DNA of 64,000 bases. Source: Bradyrhizobium sp. KBS0727 (GTDB taxonomy: Bacteria; Pseudomonadota; Alphaproteobacteria; Rhizobiales; Xanthobacteraceae). Below the pieces are notes generated by a model. It was not told where the DNA came from. It ran no database searches and saw only the letters and a program-made list of their open reading frames with translations. The DNA is taken from contig NZ_CP042176.1 of NCBI RefSeq assembly GCF_005937885.2, forward strand, positions 7,001,501 to 7,065,500, read 5' to 3'. The translations under genes were made by a program, and so were the position numbers. Below are positions 18,190 to 25,577 of this stretch, in pieces. How positions within the stretch are numbered: the stretch's first letter is position 1; each line of letters starts with the position of its first letter.

Positions 18190-19119
18190 TCACGCCGCCC
18201 GGTTGCCGCGCGCAATCTCTTTCTGCTTGTCGAACTCGGCCCGGCGCCGCGCCAGTTCTTCCGGACTCATCTGCGCGACGTTGTTGTAGTCGAGCTTCCA
18301 CGAGGCATCCTCGCTCCAGCGCAGCGGCGACTGCATCGTAGTGCGCGCGCCGGACGCGGACTCCAGCAGGCCCAGCGCCAGCTCGAGCGTCAGCGCCTGC
18401 GACTCGACGTCATCAGGCTTGCCGGCGGAGTTGCCGAGCGGGAAATCGTTGAACAGGAAGCGCGGCACCGCGGCGTGCTCGATGATATCCTTGGCGCAGC
18501 CCATCACCACCGTGGCAATGCCGTTGGCTTCGAGATGACGCGCCACCAGCGCAGAAGTCTGGTGACAGACCGGGCAGTTCGGCACGATCACGGCGACGTC
18601 GACGTTGTCGGCGAGGCAGCGCGCGAGGATTTCCGGCGCGTCGACATCGATGGTGACGCGATGGCTGCGGTTGGTCGGCGCGCCGAAAAAGCGCGGCGCC
18701 ACCTCGCCGATCCGCCCCGCTTCTTTCGCCTTCAGAAGCTGCGGCAGCGGAAACCAGGTGCCGCTGTCGGTCGCTGACGTGTGCTTGCGGTCGTAACCGA
18801 TATGCGAGATGCGCAGATCGTGCGGCTTCGACGTATCGCCGTCATAGACCTGGTAGAATTTGGCGCCGCCGTTATAGGCAGCACCCGGGCCCTGATCGCC
18901 CTTGGTGGGATCATATTGCGCCGCCGTGGTGATGATGGTGACGCGCGACTGCGCCAGCGGCTTCCTCAGCGGCTGGAACGGCGCATCGATATAGTGCGCC
19001 CAGCGATAGGGCGTGGTGTAGCCGATCGCGGTGTAATAGTCGCGGGTCCGCTGCATATAGGGAACCGGAGCATCGTAATCGGGCGCGAAGCCGAGCTGGT
19101 CGTCGAGGGGGCCGGACAT
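18190..19119 (-). CDS. GrdB/PrdB-like reductase-family protein with a CxxC site
   Basis: The 309-residue product resembles the B subunits of glycine/sarcosine/betaine reductase and D-proline reductase (RISHIGYD, then VAVIVPNCPVCHQTSALVAR). In the anaerobic enzymes the reactive residue is often selenocysteine; here the site reads NCPVCHQ with ordinary TGC and TGT codons, so it is a Cys form. The start at ATG 19119 is preceded by AGGAG; the longer frame to 19347 runs into repeats. It lies upstream of a CoA transferase and a carrier on the same strand. The substrate is unknown, and the classical reductase partners (GrdA, GrdC/D) are absent nearby. Confidence 0.72.
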   Translation of the reverse strand: MSGPLDDQLGFAPDYDAPVPYMQRTRDYYTAIGYTTPYRWAHYIDAPFQPLRKPLAQSRVTIITTAAQYDPTKGDQGPGAAYNGGAKFYQVYDGDTSKPHDLRISHIGYDRKHTSATDSGTWFPLPQLLKAKEAGRIGEVAPRFFGAPTNRSHRVTIDVDAPEILARCLADNVDVAVIVPNCPVCHQTSALVARHLEANGIATVVMGCAKDIIEHAAVPRFLFNDFPLGNSAGKPDDVESQALTLELALGLLESASGARTTMQSPLRWSEDASWKLDYNNVAQMSPEELARRRAEFDKQKEIARGNRAA

Positions 19120-19230
19120 TTGCTGTCTCTCCTGCGTTTCCACCGTGGGGCCGCCGGGCGGCCTCTTGGCTAAGCTAGTGATAGTCCGCGGTTTGCTCAA
19201 CAGCGGAAATAGCAACCCGGCCCTCCGCAG

Positions 19231-19356
19231 CGTCATTCCGGGGCTGTGCGCAGCATCGAACCGGAATCCCGTCATTGCTTGTAGCCCGGATGAGCGCAGC
19301 GATATCCGGGGCGGTGTCAGAGTGGTCCCGGATGTCGCTACGCTCATCCGGGCTAC
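19231..19356. repeat. two intergenic repeats: ATTCCGGGG type and GTAGCCCGGATGAG palindrome
   Basis: At 19231-19275 stands a partial copy of the ATTCCGGGG...CGGAAT repeat also seen at 4841 and 54799. Directly after it, 19281-19356 is an inverted repeat with arms GTAGCCCGGATGAGCG and CGCTCATCCGGGCTAC. A second copy of that palindrome lies at 51917-51993. Confidence 0.75.
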
Positions 19357-19967
19357 GAAGCTCGTTACAAATACGACTTCACAAATACGACTTCGCGGTC
19401 TCGCGGCGAGATGCGCCCGGAGTTTTGCTGGAAATCCTTGCCCTCCCCAAAATCAGAGGGCGCAGGGAAAGCCGGGTACACGCTGTACCCGCGGTCTCGC
19501 GTGCAATAGATGCATAAGAACGCGCACACGAGCATACAGGTTCAGCGGAGGCACTCCGACTTTCCCTGCGCAATGGCTTTACGGCTTACTTCGTGCTCAC
19601 CCCGGCGAACGGGCTTTGTTGTCACCGTCGCTTTCGGATGGTTTCGAAAGCTTGATGCCAGCGTCGCGGCATCAGGTCCACACGACTTCACCGTACGCAA
19701 TTGCCACGCTCGTCAGTCGCAGCCTTCGCGTCCACCGCTCCCTGCCCCTCGTTTGCGACGATGGCCGACGCCCCTTGTGTCCGCGAAATCTGCCAGAATG
19801 TGCGAACGGGCGGTTCTCGCAAAACCGCCCGTCGCTGGAACTGAGCCCGTGACGCCCCAAAGGCGGCAGAGCCTGAGATCAGAGCAAGGGACAGCTCCGG
19901 TGGTCTTCCTCAACCCGAATAGTTGCAAGGGCTTCGAGCCCGAACCGAGCAAGGAAGGGAGTAGAAG
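19357..19967. repeat. dispersed non-coding repeat block ahead of an IS110 element
   Basis: No gene is supported in this 611-base stretch. The part from about 19420 to 19800, including TTCCCTGCGCAATGGCTT and GGCATCAGGTCCACACGACT, resembles a long intergenic repeat that I recall from many Bradyrhizobium and Rhodopseudomonas genomes; that is memory, not a search. An inverted repeat GGGCGGTTCTCGCAAAACCGCCC lies near 19808-19830 in two arms. The last ~100 bases before the transposase ATG, with a small GGGCT-TCG-AGCCC hairpin at 19929-19941, could be the left non-coding end of the IS110 element. Confidence 0.5.
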
Positions 19968-21060
19968 ATGGCACAAAACGACCTCGTTGTCGTCGGTATT
20001 GACGTGGCCAAAGACAAGGTGGATGCCTGCATTCGCAGATTCACGTTGCGGCAAACGTTCCCGAACACCGCACAAGGTCATCGCAAGCTGGTTGCCTGGC
20101 TGAGAAGATACCAAGTGGGCAAGGCGGTGATGGAGGCAAGCGGCGGCTACGAGCTGGAATGGCGCAACGTGCTGCACAAAGCCGGCATCGAGGTGCGGAT
20201 CGTCGATCCCAGGCGGGTCCGCAGCTTTGCGCAGTCGGCCGGACGCTTGGCGAAGAACGATCCGATCGACGCGGAGATGATCGCCTGGTTTGCCGAGACG
20301 TTCAGCCAGGCGCCGGGCCAGACCCCTGATGCCGCGCGTGAGGAACTCGCGGCGCTGGCGAAAGCGCGCACGGCCCTGGTCGACGTCAAGATCCGCCTGC
20401 AGGCTCAGGACGAGCATGCGGCCCCAGAACCGGCCCGGAAGGCTTATGCGCGTGTCTTGAAGAACCTCGCCGCCGAAATGGACAAGCTCGAGGCCGCAAT
20501 CTCTGCCAAGGTCAAGGCCACACCGGAGTTTGCCGAGCGTGCCGAGATCATCGAGAGTGTTCCGGGCCTCGCGCACGTGACGTCCGCGATCCTCATTGCA
20601 GGAATGCCCGAGCTCGGACAGGTCAGCGACGAGGTCGCCGCCGCCCTGATCGGCGTTGCCCCTTACGACGATGATAGCGGCAAGCGGCGCGGCGAGCGCT
20701 ACATCAAGGGCGGGCGCCGCTGGGTGCGAAACGCATTCTACATGCCCTGTCTCGGCGCAGCTACGCAGTGTAATCCGGTGCTCAAGGCCTTCTATCAGCG
20801 TCTGCTTGCCAAGGGAAAGGAGCCCAAGGTTGCGCTCGTCGCCTGCATGCGCAAGCTGATCATCATTCTCAACACGATGCTCGCACGCCGCCAGAAATGG
20901 AATCCCGGCCGTCACGCCACGGGTTGACTGCGCGAGCGCACTTACTGCGCTCGGTCTCCGACCGTGCGCATGGAAAGCCAACAGACCGACGAGCGGGCGG
21001 GGTCAAGGCCGTAGCCGCCGAAGGCGGGGGCGCGTCAGCGCCAGCCTTGAGGCCGCCCGA
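19860..21060 (+). mobile_element. IS110-family insertion sequence (ends approximate)
   Basis: The element consists of the intact transposase gene at 19968-20927 plus non-coding flanks of unknown extent. Both flanks are plausible places for the guide (bridge/seek) RNA that the family encodes outside the gene. The 3' flank has paired G/C-rich arms (GCGCGAGCGCAC and GTGCGCATGG, and CGGTCTCCGACCG at about 20950-20970). The limits given are rough guesses for orientation only. Confidence 0.45.
19968..20927 (+). CDS. IS110-family transposase, apparently intact
   Basis: The 319-residue enzyme is an RNA-guided DEDD recombinase of the IS110 family. The RuvC-like acidic residues are visible as D12 (VVVGIDVAKDK), E56 (MEASGGYE), and D98 and D101 (KNDPIDAEMIAW). 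The C-terminal Transposase_20 domain contains VPGLAHVTSAILI and the candidate catalytic serine S237 in APYDDDSGKRRGER. The N-terminal GIDVAKDK is the usual start for this family. The frame is undamaged, so the element may still be active. The ends of the element are not resolved; the family has no obvious inverted repeats. Confidence 0.92.
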   Translation: MAQNDLVVVGIDVAKDKVDACIRRFTLRQTFPNTAQGHRKLVAWLRRYQVGKAVMEASGGYELEWRNVLHKAGIEVRIVDPRRVRSFAQSAGRLAKNDPIDAEMIAWFAETFSQAPGQTPDAAREELAALAKARTALVDVKIRLQAQDEHAAPEPARKAYARVLKNLAAEMDKLEAAISAKVKATPEFAERAEIIESVPGLAHVTSAILIAGMPELGQVSDEVAAALIGVAPYDDDSGKRRGERYIKGGRRWVRNAFYMPCLGAATQCNPVLKAFYQRLLAKGKEPKVALVACMRKLIIILNTMLARRQKWNPGRHATG

Positions 21061-21284
21061 TCGCCGGGCTACTTCTCAGCATGGTTGCTCGGGTGGGACA
21101 GGATGGCGGGAGTTGAACACCTGATTTGCCCGACGACGCAAATGGAATATTTTTGCGCGGAGGGCTGGACAGACTTTTAGGTGATTTGCCCGACGGGTTA
21201 TTTTGTCGCATCCTTGCAGGAAATTTGCGCTTGCGCGGGACGCGAAACAGTCCCCGACGAAGACCGGAATCGGGAGGCCAACCA
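20928..21284. other. 357-base gap with a 61-base direct repeat spacing
   Basis: No gene is seen. After the IS110 flank, the phrase TGATTTGCCCGACG occurs twice, near 21121 and 21182, about 61 bases apart. The surrounding AATATTTTTGCGC and TTATTTTGTCGCATCC resemble a dispersed Bradyrhizobium intergenic repeat I remember. CGGGAGG just before 21285 is the ribosome-binding site of the next gene. Confidence 0.45.
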
Positions 21285-21614
21285 ATGGTCCGCATCGCAG
21301 TGATTGTATTGGGAGTGCTTCTGTCTTTTGGGGCAAATGCGCAGAGCCTGAGACTGAAAAATTATCTACAACCGGAAAACGACAGGATCCGCATCCTCAA
21401 TGAAGTCTATCTGGCGGGCGCGATCGACGCACTAACGGCCTACAACATGGCAGCCCCCACCAAACTGTTCTGCAAAGAGGGCGGACTTGTCAGCCACGAG
21501 GAGGCGGCTCATTTGATGACGGACTGGGCCGAGAAGCAGACGAAGATGCCAGACGACACGCTCATCGTCATTCCGCTGCTTCTTCTTCTGAAAAAGACCT
21601 ATCCTTGTCCCTAG
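21285..21614 (+). CDS. small secreted protein with a Rap1a/Tai-like fold signature
   Basis: The 109-residue product starts at ATG 21285, preceded by CGGGAGG, and has a signal peptide (IAVIVLGVLLSFGANAQ). The mature part has the layout of the Rap1a/Tai immunity-protein family: YLAGAIDALTAYN, a first Cys in LFCKEGG, a helix VSHEEAAHLMTDWAE and the ending LLLLKKTYPCP with a second Cys. True Rap/Tai proteins neutralise periplasmic T6SS amidase toxins, but the family also includes many unrelated housekeeping relatives. No toxin gene is adjacent, so an immunity role is only a possibility. The gene lies between two IS110 loci. Confidence 0.6.
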   Translation: MVRIAVIVLGVLLSFGANAQSLRLKNYLQPENDRIRILNEVYLAGAIDALTAYNMAAPTKLFCKEGGLVSHEEAAHLMTDWAEKQTKMPDDTLIVIPLLLLLKKTYPCP

Positions 21615-21762
21615 CCACCATCCGTTGCACCGCTTTGCGTCCCCTGATCCCGGCGGCAGATTGCCGGAATTACGTTGACAGCGATGGGTTGAGCCCTCGA
21701 AACCCATCGCTTCGATAAGAGCACAACGCGCAGATTGCGGAGTTGATGGAGCTCAGCCCAGC

Positions 21763-21909
21763 CTACGAGCTAGCGCTGACTGAGCCGCAGGGCTTATGGG
21801 TATTGAGCGAGTGCCCGTGCAAGCACCCTTCATGTTTCTGGGCGAAGGCAAGCAAGCCCATGATCATCAAAGCAACCACGACAAGTCCGGCGACGAGGTT
21901 CTCTGTCAT
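21763..21909 (-). CDS. 48-residue putative membrane peptide
   Basis: A short frame starts at ATG 21909, preceded by GGGAG at a 9-base spacing. It encodes one strong membrane helix (LVAGLVVVALMIMGLLAFA) followed by a polar tail with two Cys and three His residues (KHEGCLHGHSLNTHKPCG). The helix and the good ribosome-binding site make a real small protein plausible. No family is recognised. It lies in accessory DNA between a secreted protein gene and an IS110 remnant. Confidence 0.45.
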   Translation of the reverse strand: MTENLVAGLVVVALMIMGLLAFAQKHEGCLHGHSLNTHKPCGSVSASS

Positions 21910-22039
21910 GACTACCACTCCCGGGTTAGCTCACTACGTAGTGGGCGGCCGCGCATCCAAGGATGATGAACATAGTGGGCGCAGCCGTCAACGTGCTGCA
22001 AGACCGATCGAGCCCGGTCGACCGGAACTAGGGTGACTG

Positions 22040-22970
22040 CACTTAACCCCCCTCGTCAAAATGGTCGCCCGAAGATGCGGAATTTGGTCCGCTATCGGCG
22101 CATGCCGGAATTACGGCGACACAGCGCGCATAGGACGCAAAGTTGCTGACGTCGGCAAACCGATCGATCGGACCGGTTTCCAGAAGAATGACGGTGGCGA
22201 GCGTCTGGCCGATGCCCGGCACGCTAGTTAACAAGCCGTATTGCGGTCGGGGCTTGACGCGTTCTTGTAGGCGCTTCTCCAGAACCTCGACCTGTGACTG
22301 CAGTGTCGCGATGACGGCAACGTTGGCCTTGATTGCCAAGCCTACATCCGCCGCCAGTGGCAGGCTGTCGATCGTATCGTCGGTCAGCCGCTTGATCTGA
22401 TTGCTGGTCATCCGCCCACCGAGCTGCCTGGCCATGATGTTTTCCACCGCCAGGACATGTGCCGTGCATGACTGCACCAGCTGCATGCGCTTGCGCGCCA
22501 GATCGCGCACGACGCGATGCTCCCTCGGCAGGATCGTACCCGTCGGCAGGATTCCCAATCGCAGCAGGTGCGCAAGGTGCTGCGCATCGGTCTCATCGCC
22601 GCTGTGCTTCAGTCCTTCGTACTGCTTGATCGCCGCCGTGTTGGCGAGATGCACGTGGAAGTCCGCATCCCGCAAACCGTCGACCAGCCAATACCAGTTG
22701 TAGGTCGACTCGACCACCACGCCGGCCAATTCGTCTTGCCATCGAGCCAGAAAGCCTACGATCTTCGCGATGTCGTTGGGCAGGCGCTTCTGCGCCACAA
22801 CCCGATCAGCATCGTCGATAATCGCGACGACGCTGTTGTTCGAATGCAGATCAATTCCGCTATACATCATCTTCGCCTCCTCGTCGCCAAAAGTGATTCG
22901 TTGATTGCGAATTCACCTTAGCTCCACCGCCTTCTTGGTCGCGAAGGCCGGCTAGATGATCTTCAGTGCA
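22040..22970 (-). mobile_element. remnant of an IS110-family element inside a repeat
   Basis: The broken transposase frame plus about 100 bases upstream of its start form this remnant. On the left it abuts GTGACTGCACTTA (22033-22045), and on the right the sequence resumes with GTGCACTTAGTTTATTG (22968 on). A related uninterrupted sequence, GTGACAGCACTTAATTGATTG, occurs at 23899. This suggests that the element landed in one copy of a duplicated repeat. The exact ends are not certain. Confidence 0.4.
22043..22870 (-). pseudogene. IS110-family transposase, C-terminally truncated
   Basis: The 275-codon frame has the DEDD N-terminal half (MYSGIDLHSNNSVVAIID, VVVESTYNWYW, HSGDETDAQHLAHLLRLG) and the beginning of the C-terminal domain (LLTSVPGIGQTLATVILLE, FASYARCV). 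After ARCV the family sequence stops and an unrelated Ser/Gly/Asp-rich tail follows, so the catalytic serine region is gone. Intact members of this subgroup are roughly 60-70 residues longer. The copy is dead and is distinct from the intact IS110 transposase at 19968. Confidence 0.82.
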
Positions 22971-23046
22971 CTTAGTTTATTGATCCTGCCTGTGCGCGCC
23001 TTATCGCGCAGAGCGAACTTATAGAAGGGAGCGGGCGAGGACATTT
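22967..23046. repeat. direct repeat R, copy 1
   Basis: GCACTTAGTTTATTGATC leads into CCTGTGCGCGCCTTATCGC and GAACTTATAGAAGGGA, then CGGGCGAGGA and ATTTA. The second copy lies at 23903-23982, about 85% identical over 80 bases by eye. Each copy stands just beyond the 3' end of a left-reading single gene, 25-45 bases from its stop. Confidence 0.8.
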
Positions 23047-23070
23047 AGTGCGCGGTCACCGTAATCCCTG

Positions 23071-23631
23071 TTACCGCCGTCCTGGTCGCTTGAGTTCGGC
23101 GACCTCATATTTTTGGCCGGCAGCCAGGCTGCTACAATACCACCAGATTTCATTGTTTCTCCAGCCCACAAAAAGTCCGTGGTCCCTGCACTCATAGTAG
23201 GTTTTGAAGTTGCGCACGTTTCTGCACGTGGGCGAGAAAATGTCGGCAGACCCGGAGCATCCATTCCAGGGGGCGTTGCCGTACTTGAAGCTTGTTTGGC
23301 AACCATCGGTGCAATTACTGGTGGTTCTCTCAAGCTCGGCAAGCTTCGCCATTGTTGAATTTGGCGCAGGCGGTGGTGTTTGCGTGAGTGGTTGAACGGG
23401 CTTTTGAGGGGCTGGCTGAGTAGCTGGCAGAGTTTGGCGAGACGCACCTGTGTTTGCCGCCTGCCTATGTGGCCTCGCCGATTGCTTCGGCGCGACGACC
23501 GTGATGCTGGGAAGCGTTGCGACAGAGCCTGTTGCGGTTTGCGACACGGCCGTGTCGCTCAGGCCGCCCAGCAACGCAGTTGACAAGATAGCGACGGCTA
23601 AGGGCGCAACAAAGGTTGACGACAATCTCAT
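23071..23631 (-). CDS. secreted Cys-rich protein of unknown function
   Basis: The 186-residue product starts at ATG 23631, preceded by GGGAGG; the frame extends further upstream without support. It has a signal peptide or anchor (APLAVAILSTALLGGLSDTAVSQ), then a low-complexity Pro/Gln/Thr linker (about residues 50-95), and a C-terminal domain with six Cys residues (SNCTDGCQTSFKYG, WNGCSGSADIFSPTCRN, YECRDHG, WWYCSSL) likely held by disulfides. I do not recognise the domain. The gene is the only one in a segment bounded by repeat R on the left and a copy of the antiporter 3' end on the right. Confidence 0.65.
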   Translation of the reverse strand: MRLSSTFVAPLAVAILSTALLGGLSDTAVSQTATGSVATLPSITVVAPKQSARPHRQAANTGASRQTLPATQPAPQKPVQPLTQTPPPAPNSTMAKLAELERTTSNCTDGCQTSFKYGNAPWNGCSGSADIFSPTCRNVRNFKTYYECRDHGLFVGWRNNEIWWYCSSLAAGQKYEVAELKRPGRR

Positions 23632-23837
23632 GACGACGTCCTCCCGGATCCGGGACAGACATGCCATCCCAACGAATGCACGGCACAACCTAGCCGGGAT
23701 TTCCAAATTAGGCCACTGAGGATCGCAAAGATATCTGCCGACGACGCGCCGTCGACAAGAAGACATTGACCGCCAACCTGAGGCCGTTGCGATGTCAGCT
23801 ACAGGACACCGCGTCGTTTCGCTGCGAGGCTCGCGCC

Positions 23838-23884
23838 TTAAACCCCAGCGACCGAAGACCAAATCTCCGCCAGCTTGCGCCTGA
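23838..23884 (-). pseudogene. displaced 3' end of a K+/H+ antiporter gene
   Basis: Read on the minus strand this segment encodes FRRKLAEIWSSVAGV followed by a stop, exactly the C terminus of the antiporter encoded at 25578-27371. The first 23 bases (23862-23884) are identical to 25603-25625. The remaining codons differ almost only at silent positions and the stop is TAA instead of TAG. A synonymous, diverged copy of only the last 15 codons is what remains when DNA inserts at a gene's 3' end and brings its own replacement end. Confidence 0.8.
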
Positions 23885-23902
23885 ACTTTTTGATTACGGT
23901 GA

Positions 23903-23982
23903 CAGCACTTAATTGATTGGTCGTGCCTGTGCGCGCCTTATCGCAGACCGAACTTATAGAAGGGACCGGGCGAGGATATTTA
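23903..23982. repeat. direct repeat R, copy 2
   Basis: GCACTTAATTGATTGGTC is followed by CCTGTGCGCGCCTTATCGC, GAACTTATAGAAGGGA, CGGGCGAGGA and ATTTA. This copy is continuous, unlike copy 1 at 22967, whose left part appears to be interrupted by an IS110 remnant. It starts 18 bases after the displaced antiporter 3' end and precedes the stop of the metallo-hydrolase gene by 44 bases. Confidence 0.8.
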
Positions 23983-24026
23983 TCGAGGATATTTATAGAG
24001 TGCACAGTAATCTCTTAATCTCGATT

Positions 24027-25244
24027 TCAACCCTTGCGGGGTGACGCCGCCGCCTGGCCGACACCGATCTGCATCAGGTCTCGGCCAATCACGAGTTCGC
24101 CAGAGAAGCCTTTGCCTGCAGGTAGCAATTGTTCGCGTGTAGCGTTGCCGGGCACTATGTGGCTGAGGACAAGTTTTTTGACGCCTGCCGCTTCAGCTAT
24201 TGCTCCAACCTCTTCGACCGGCGTATGGGCGCTTAGCAGATGTGCTAACAGGCCCTCATCGGCGGCCGAACGCGGCTTCGGGAAACGACGGAGGATCTCA
24301 CTCGTCACAATGACCTCGTGAACGAGAACGTCTGCGCCTTTTGCGAGCTTGATCAAATTCTCACTCCGCGCCGTATCGCCGGAGAATACGATTGACCCAT
24401 CATCAGTGTCGAAGCGATAGGCGAATGCAGGCCAGACCGGGGCGTGTTCCACCAGGGTTGCGGAAACGCGAACGCGATCGTCTTCGAAGAATTTGAACGG
24501 CTCCATCGGGGGAGAAGGAGTTTCATTGGGCGATTTGAAACCGGCAATTGGCGGAATATCGATGTCGTGCACATCGACTACCGCTTCGAGATTCGGTTTC
24601 CCGTTGTCGCGCATTCGGTCATTCAAATCCGTCGCGAAAGCCTGATAGAGATAGCCCGTCATATCCTTGGTGCCGGGCGTCGGGTTTTCGGGATTGATGA
24701 TTGGCACAGTCGGAATCGGAGCGCCGGGCGGTGAAAAAACAGGCGCCATCTGGCCTCGCCGCCCCGGGCCAAAGACCTTAAAGGGGGAGGATCGGCGGTC
24801 GAGTCCCTGGAACAATCCGAACAACAACAGATTCGCATAGTCGACTGTATGATCGGAATGGAGGTGGGTCAGGAAGAGCGCTCTCACGTCGTCGTTCATA
24901 ACACGGATGCTCGCTGGCGATATCGCTTGTCGAAGGCGTTTCCCGACGCCCTCGCCGCAGTCCACGAGATAGTAAGCGTCACCAACTGCCACGAGCGACG
25001 AAATTCCGCATTGGTCCGAATTCAGCCACCAGGAAGGACCGCCTGAAGTGCCCAGCAGGATGAGCTTGGTCCACGAATTGCCGGCATCTCCCGATAATTG
25101 TGCAACCTGAATTCGTGTATCGATGCTGCGGTCGCCCGCGACGGCGGAGTTCATCATGGGCGCAATTAGGCTCACGGCGCTTCCCGCGATGAAGCCACGA
25201 CGCGTAAGCGCTTGTCGAGCGGCGTTTCCGATCAGGTTGCTCAT
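24027..25244 (-). CDS. Tat-exported MBL-fold metallo-hydrolase
   Basis: The 405-residue product has a twin-arginine signal (LTRRGFIAGSAVSL) and a metallo-beta-lactamase fold of the RNase Z/arylsulfatase-like branch. Metal ligands are visible: FLTHLHSDHTVDY, the Asp in VFSGDTARSENL, and a late His in LSHIVPGN. Export by Tat fits folding around zinc in the cytoplasm and action in the periplasm. The substrate is unknown; such proteins hydrolyse phosphodiesters, sulfates or lactones. The ATG follows a G-run ribosome-binding site. The gene is the only one between repeat R copy 2 and the antiporter gene's 3' end, so it was probably acquired. Confidence 0.85.
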   Translation of the reverse strand: MSNLIGNAARQALTRRGFIAGSAVSLIAPMMNSAVAGDRSIDTRIQVAQLSGDAGNSWTKLILLGTSGGPSWWLNSDQCGISSLVAVGDAYYLVDCGEGVGKRLRQAISPASIRVMNDDVRALFLTHLHSDHTVDYANLLLFGLFQGLDRRSSPFKVFGPGRRGQMAPVFSPPGAPIPTVPIINPENPTPGTKDMTGYLYQAFATDLNDRMRDNGKPNLEAVVDVHDIDIPPIAGFKSPNETPSPPMEPFKFFEDDRVRVSATLVEHAPVWPAFAYRFDTDDGSIVFSGDTARSENLIKLAKGADVLVHEVIVTSEILRRFPKPRSAADEGLLAHLLSAHTPVEEVGAIAEAAGVKKLVLSHIVPGNATREQLLPAGKGFSGELVIGRDLMQIGVGQAAASPRKG

Positions 25245-25577
25245 TTGCCCCCCTAGGCAGCTTCACAAGAAGTGGCTCTCGCGAATTCAGTGGATCAGAG
25301 AGCCGGTCAGGTGGCAATGGCCGGCGAGGCCGATCTCAACCCATTTGGTTTGAACGGAGAGGTGAGCCAGCCGACGGTCAAATCGGCGTTTCTGTACCAA
25401 AGAGACCCGCCGCCGCTGTGCCCACATGTCCGCTAGCAACTGCCGGACCTGACAGGCCGTCCGCCGGGGAGATTTATGGGGGCACGGCCTAATTGGGTGC
25501 ACTGACTGCCCGCTTTAATGAGACACGCTGATCGCTGTGACGGCGCAGTTGCGCAGCCTCCTCCATGAGGTCACGCC
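25245..25577. other. 333-base gap between the MBL gene and the antiporter gene
   Basis: No coding frame, RNA gene or terminator is convincing here. The MBL promoter should lie in the left part. The right boundary is the antiporter stop codon, where the inferred insertion junction falls (25603-25625 is the identical core). Confidence 0.4.

Noticed and set aside
18190..19119. possible selenocysteine codon in the GrdB-like protein
   Set aside because: The site is encoded by TGC and TGT; there is no in-frame TGA.
19510..20103. 197-codon frame running into the IS110 transposase region
   Set aside because: It crosses dispersed repeat DNA and overlaps the transposase start in another frame; the product has no family features.
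21097..21125. tRNA-like phrase GGCGGGAGTTGAACACCTG
   Set aside because: No cloverleaf can be drawn around it: acceptor and anticodon stems are missing.
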